From positions 41,765,561 through 41,829,560 of the forward strand of contig NC_088775.1 in the NCBI RefSeq assembly GCF_954871325.1: 64,000 bases of DNA, written 5' to 3'. The notes beneath the pieces are model-generated. The model saw only the letters and a program-made list of their open reading frames with translations. It was not told the DNA's origin and ran no database searches. Every line of letters begins with the position of its first letter. The stretch's first letter is position 1. Below are positions 59,785 through 64,000 of the stretch, in pieces. The stretch is from Gordionus sp. m RMFG-2023 (taxonomy: Eukaryota; Nematomorpha; Gordioida; Chordodea; Parachordodidae). The translations under genes were made by a program, and so were the position numbers.

Positions 59785-60360
59785 ACTTTCATTTTCTTTC
59801 TTAAACTATCATTGGTCATCATACGATGCAGCGGGGTAGGTTCCACCTGATGATTCGCATTTCGGTGCATCTTCTTATCGGAATGCAATATCTAAGTTTC
59901 ACATCCATATAGCAAGATCGGTCTAACGATAGTTGGACAGGCTTTGCTAGTGTTGTTAAATGGCTCATTTTGAGCCGATTTTTTAAAACGGCTGACTCAA
60001 TATTTTAGCCAGAAAAATATTGCCTAAGCCTCCGAGATTTCAATAATATATTTTTAAATCTTTGTTCCTTCTATGAACAAAATCTTCAGGCTTGCGTAAC
60101 ATTCTTCTGGATGAAATATTGAGTTAGCCGTTTTTAAAAATCAGCTCAAAACGAGCCGTTTAACAACACTAGGCTTTGCTATAAGCCATGGTGGCATCTT
60201 CCTGTCACAAAGTGCATCGATTTAATTCTCCATTTTAACCACCTCTTCTGAATCCTAGGATATCGTAATGGAAACCTATGCCTTGATGTATTGTAGACCA
60301 AAGAGAGTTAAACTTTTCGACCTTATGTGAAGTCTTAGAAGAGCAAACGCAAGATTATAT
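59785..60360 (-). pseudogene. RTE-like LINE fragment, minus strand
   Basis: Minus-strand phrases EKFNSLWSTIHQGIG, CPTIVRPILLYGCET and MMTNDSLRKK match the reverse-transcriptase thumb and C-terminal block typical of RTE-like elements. Interrupted by frame changes and by the MITE at 59,948-60,171. A homologous fragment in opposite orientation lies at 60,740-61,560. Confidence 0.75.
59948..60171. mobile_element. TAGTGTTGTTAA-end MITE, copy 2, hAT-like
   Basis: 224 bp, ends TAGTGTTGTTAAATGGCTCA and GAGCCGTTTAACAACACTA. Perfect 8-bp target duplication GGCTTTGC (59,940-59,947 and 60,172-60,179). Nearly palindromic. Inserted in the minus-strand LINE fragment. Confidence 0.93.
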
Positions 60361-60739
60361 TATTACAACCTAACTGCCCACACACCGGTCGGCTGTGCTG
60401 CTATCATTTCCATTTATTCATAAATCACGATATCTCTGCATACAATATTGATCATGGTGTTGATCTCTGCAGGTCCTCTGTTATAGTGTCGAAGATGAGC
60501 ACGAAGAGAGTGGCTTAAAGCTGAACAATGGTTTCTATGAAAAACGGCCTTGAGTCATCGACCGTCGTTTTAACCATTGAAGTTGAATTCTCTTACATAC
60601 CTCTAATAAGTTTTCCAGAACCTTCCGGAATTCCTCCTTTGCACAGACACCCCCATATTTCAGGGTATGGTATTATGCCTTTTCCAGTTCAGTAAAACTA
60701 TCATCAGGCTCTTCTAAAACAATATATAATAACAAATTT

Positions 60740-61560
60740 TGCAAATCGATGTAAGAGATTGCAACTTGCTCCATATAAAGTCGAAAAGTTTGGCTATCTT
60801 TGATCTACAATACATCAAAACGAAGATTGTCACTACGAGGTCAGCATTAGGATATATAGGGGTTGGATGAAATGGAGAAGCATTTCTAGTATGCTTTGTG
60901 ACAGGAAGATGTCACTAAGGCTTAAGCCTATCGAACTATCGTCAGACCCTGCTGTATGGATGTGAAGCTTGGACACTGCGAACTTCCGAGAAGATGTTGG
61001 ATGTAACCGAAATGGGAATAATCAGATGGAGACTAGGTTAAACTAAGCTAGATCGTATGACTAATGATAGTTTAAGAAAGATGATGGCTTAGAGATCTGC
61101 AATGGTTATTAGAATAGCCCGCCCACTAGTTATTTTTTTAACCCGCCCACTTATAATTTTTTTTAAAAAAAATTTACCCGCCCGTCTGCCGATTTATCTA
61201 TAAATTTTGTTTAACATGCCCGCCTAATATTTAAAAATTATTTCAAGGCTGGTTTGGCTCTTTATTCTTTATTTTCATGTATTTTTAATTAAACATATAT
61301 AATCTGCAATATTATGAAATATTTAATAAATTGAAGTCTGTTCTGCTCATTTCGCCTGAAAAATAATGCAGACCTCTAGCGTATCTATTTAACGGAAAAG
61401 ATCAAGAGCAAACTGAGATGATATGGAGAGGTGCTAAGGAGGGGGTCAACCAACGTGAACCGGCAAGTCCTTAACTTCTCAAATCCGCAAGGAGATGATG
61501 GTAAGAAAAATGACTTTGATATGGCCCAAAGCTAAGCCATGTGGAAGGATAAGACTCGTT
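60740..61560 (+). pseudogene. RTE-like LINE fragment, plus strand, split by an AGAGATCTGC element
   Basis: Plus-strand phrases VEKFGYL-like STIHQNEDCHYEVSIRIYRG, WMKWRSISSMLCDRKMSLRL, LLYGCEAWTLRTSEKMLD and RWRLGLTKLDRMTNDSLRK come before the insertion at 61,091-61,377. The distal part (KLRWYGEVLRRGSTNVNRQV and AMWKDKTRFK) follows it. This is the C-terminal end of a reverse transcriptase, frame-shifted in several places. Confidence 0.8.
61091..61377. mobile_element. AGAGATCTGC-family element in a LINE fragment
   Basis: 287 bp, ends AGAGATCTGCAATGG and TGCAGACCTCT, with CCCGCCCAC phrases inside. LINE coding similarity resumes on the far side. No clear target duplication. Confidence 0.82.
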
Positions 61561-61569
61561 TTAAAGATC

Positions 61570-63000
61570 TCAATGTTTTGGATTTGACATGATGAAGAAG
61601 ATTGTAATTTTGTCATCTCATTTTAATTTTTGACCGAATTCGAGATCAAGTCAAATATTTAAGGTTTCAACACATACTTCCTTTTTTGAATAAACTATTG
61701 GAAATGCTTTTTGATTATCTTTATTGGAGACGTTAGTCTGAGATCTTTTGTTTTTTGGGGGACAAAATCCTAAAATATTGAAAATTTTATATTTTAAAAC
61801 ATCATCTTTATATAAAAACGTATGTAAAAAGTTTTAAAAGCAGAAAATCATGTCACACAATAACGGACGAGGTAGCCCTAGTAACTGCCAGGTCAATCCC
61901 TATCTAACTCCGATAAAATTCAACAAGACATTAATATTGATTTAACTAGACCTCTGCGCCACGTCGATCATTTTTAGACATTAATCCCGCCAACAATTTC
62001 AGGCTCTAATTTTTAAATAGAACCCAAAACTTGTATAAAAATATTTATAATAAATTAAACTTTTACTAATATTACTATCATTTATATTTTTTACAATGTT
62101 ACCTATATGACCTATGATCTGCAATATAGTTTGGATATCTTTGTAAACTTTCGAAAGGATCTTGTACCCAAAATATAAATTATTTAAAAATATCTGTATC
62201 TTAATAAAATTTATATTTAAAAGATACAGATACTATAAAAACATATATATTCGTTAATTTAAAATATCATTTTAAAATTAAAAATTTAATCCCATTTAGA
62301 TATTTTAAGATAAGTTAAAGATATAGGTCGTCAATCGTCATATAACAATTTTCTAAACAACTACCATTAAAATGGCCATATATCCATCATTATCCCAAAA
62401 ATTACGAATCAAGTAGCATATAAAATAGAAAATTTTTTAAAGTCATCCAATATGAACATACTCCCAATAATGTATTACTACATAGTAAAGAATGTCACAA
62501 ATTCATGTAGCTTTGCAGATTCATTATCTAATTTCGTCAACCATTAAAAAGTATATTATATTTTATTAAAAATCACAATTATAATGATATTCATTTCATA
62601 TTCAATATCATATCATTCATATGCTAAATTTAGAAAATTTTTTGAAAAATATCTTCATATTAATGATTGATAATGAAATATAATTATATATAAAAAATTA
62701 TCTAGAATTAAAAAGAAATATTAATAAAATGTATTTAAAATAAAAGAATAATAGTAAAAAACCTATAATCTGAAATATTTTTGTTTCACTGATAGAGAGA
62801 ACATCGAGAATCATATAAAATTACATGAATCATCATTAAGTATTACACAAACTAAAAACAAAAAGAAATTGTAAAAACTGAAAGTTTTCAAGAGAAAACA
62901 ATATCTTGGGAAAAATTTAATAATCTATTAACTTTGTTTGCTTTTAAAGGAATGCATCCATTATCTATTATTGAACCTTAATACATTTCGATTGACTATT
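61570..63000. other. A+T-rich DNA
   Basis: GATACAGATAC-type phrases near 62,190-62,240 resemble the subterminal repeats of hAT copies A and B. Nothing else recognised. Confidence 0.5.
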
Positions 63001-63009
63001 AAACTTCAA

Positions 63010-63330
63010 AAATGTATATCTTAGATACTTTATAAAAAAAAAGATACAAATATCTTATTGAAATATTTGCTAAGTATCTAATATCTTAAATTCAATCTTT
63101 TAAAAAGGCATCTTTATCCGGATACAATTATATGAAAATTTGCCAAATCCTGACCATACATAACAATAGAACAAGTTTTACATGGATGTTTTTTGGTCAG
63201 CTCATACTTTCAAATAATAATAAGAAAAAAATCATAAAGAAGATTCTTATTTCCGTAATGTGTTTGAAAGAAGCAGAGAAACAAGTTAACAAAGAGAAAA
63301 ATAAAAAATTTAAGGGTAAGTTTCATTAAT
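63010..63330 (+). pseudogene. Eroded hAT BED-finger exon with hAT subterminal repeats
   Basis: ATACTT and AAGATACAAATATC repeats (63,010-63,125), as in hAT copies A and B, precede a frame (63,132-63,329) reading RTSFTWMFFGQLILSNNN followed by CLKEAEKQ. This resembles the BED start SFAWKHFGSLIL of the transposase at 22,446. Only one of the zinc cysteines is recognisable. Confidence 0.5.
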
Positions 63331-63869
63331 ATTTATTAATATATTATATCTCCAGATAGCTTATAGAATTATATTTGTAAAATACACTTATGTATTCATC
63401 ATAATTTCCCAGAATTGTAAATGTATTATCGAGATGCATTTAAGTGTGGGCTATGGTTAGTGTTAAAATTGTGTGTTCAAGATTATTTTCTGTAATTTTA
63501 TTCATCAGCAAATTATAGCACATGAGAAGTAATCTATAAATATAAGAACATAAGGAGTAATCAAAATCAAAAGCACATGAGAAGTAAACAAAAGTATATA
63601 GAAATACATATCATAAATGTGTCACAAAATAAAAATACCATCTCATTTTAGAAAAATGTTTGCTATTATATATATCTTTTATATTAATCGATAAAATAAA
63701 TAATAAAATAATAATCAATCATTAGGTTATGCAAAACGAACAAAATGTTCTTTGTTTAAGATTAAATTTAACTTAAGTAATAAAATAATAAAAAATGTAA
63801 ATCGTTAGGTATAAAATAAATATCTTTGAAAAATTTAACATTTTACCCTCCAAAGAAACACCACCTAGG

Positions 63870-64000
63870 TTTTCCCGTTCTAATGTTCTTGATCTTGTAC
63901 GCAAGTTTATTCAAATCGCCGCTTAACGGTTTGTCTGTTGTCCATATTGTTTAACGTTAACGTTATGTCATCAGCCTGATCATCAGTTTTGTTTCCTAGC
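63870..64000 (-). other. Possible exon edge of an unidentified gene
   Basis: About 130 bases are less A+T-rich than the neighbourhood. On the minus strand one frame reads GNKTDDQADDITLTLNNMDN and another TDKPLSGDLNKLAYKIKNIR followed by TGKPRWCFFGG and a GTAAAA donor-like sequence. No homologue recognised, and only one edge is visible. Confidence 0.3.

Overview
The window is very A+T-rich animal DNA, roughly three quarters A+T or more by eye, and it looks like an arthropod. The clues are animal-type hAT, Mutator-like (MULE) and RTE-like elements, Ty3/Gypsy elements with Asn-rich gag, and a metazoan-type lipid phosphatase. The species cannot be fixed from the sequence. Only one recognisable host gene is present: the 3' end of a PLPP6-like (presqualene/polyisoprenoid diphosphate phosphatase) gene at 1-560 on the + strand, with a very short intron. 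A possible exon at the right edge (about 63,870-64,000, minus strand) cannot be identified. Almost everything else is transposable elements, nested in several layers, plus satellites and eroded A+T-rich sequence.

Layout. 1-0.6 kb: PLPP6-like gene end. 1.3-6.3 kb: a broken Ty3/Gypsy element with near-identical LTRs and a perfect 5-bp target duplication. 8.7-10.2 kb: a gag-protease remnant of another Ty3 element. 11.2-12.9 kb: a degenerate GCGAA array and then a satellite of about 100-119 bp per unit carrying a perfect 12-bp palindrome. 12.9-22.5 kb: a stack of hAT DNA transposons containing a smaller hAT, another inverted-repeat element, an RTE-like LINE fragment and a nearly whole minus-strand Ty3 element that split a hAT transposase gene. 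24.1-26.1 kb: a decayed minus-strand DNA-transposase gene. 27.4-29.5 kb: a hAT copy with a recognisable transposase C-terminus and 8-bp target duplications. 30.7-32.1 kb: a tandem array of about 280-bp units capped by another GCGAA array. 32.2-38.7 kb: short elements (a tRNA-derived SINE-like piece, a family sharing AGAGATCTGC ends, a CGTAATCGGC palindrome) in plain A+T-rich DNA.

38.7-53.9 kb is the most striking part: a nested palindrome of about 15 kb. A decayed MULE transposase lies at its centre, each arm carries a 14-bp-unit GCGAA array in mirror orientation, and homology between the arms continues outside the arrays. Several other elements have landed in the arms, and the uninterrupted opposite arm serves as an empty-site control. 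The architecture resembles Foldback/NOF elements of Drosophila, which also combine repeat-built long inverted arms with a MULE transposase.

54.2-64 kb: further non-autonomous hAT elements (one with a perfect 8-bp target duplication), a head-to-head pair of RTE-like LINE fragments, each split by a small inverted-repeat element, and an eroded BED-finger exon. No CRISPR, operon, rRNA or confident functional tRNA is present.
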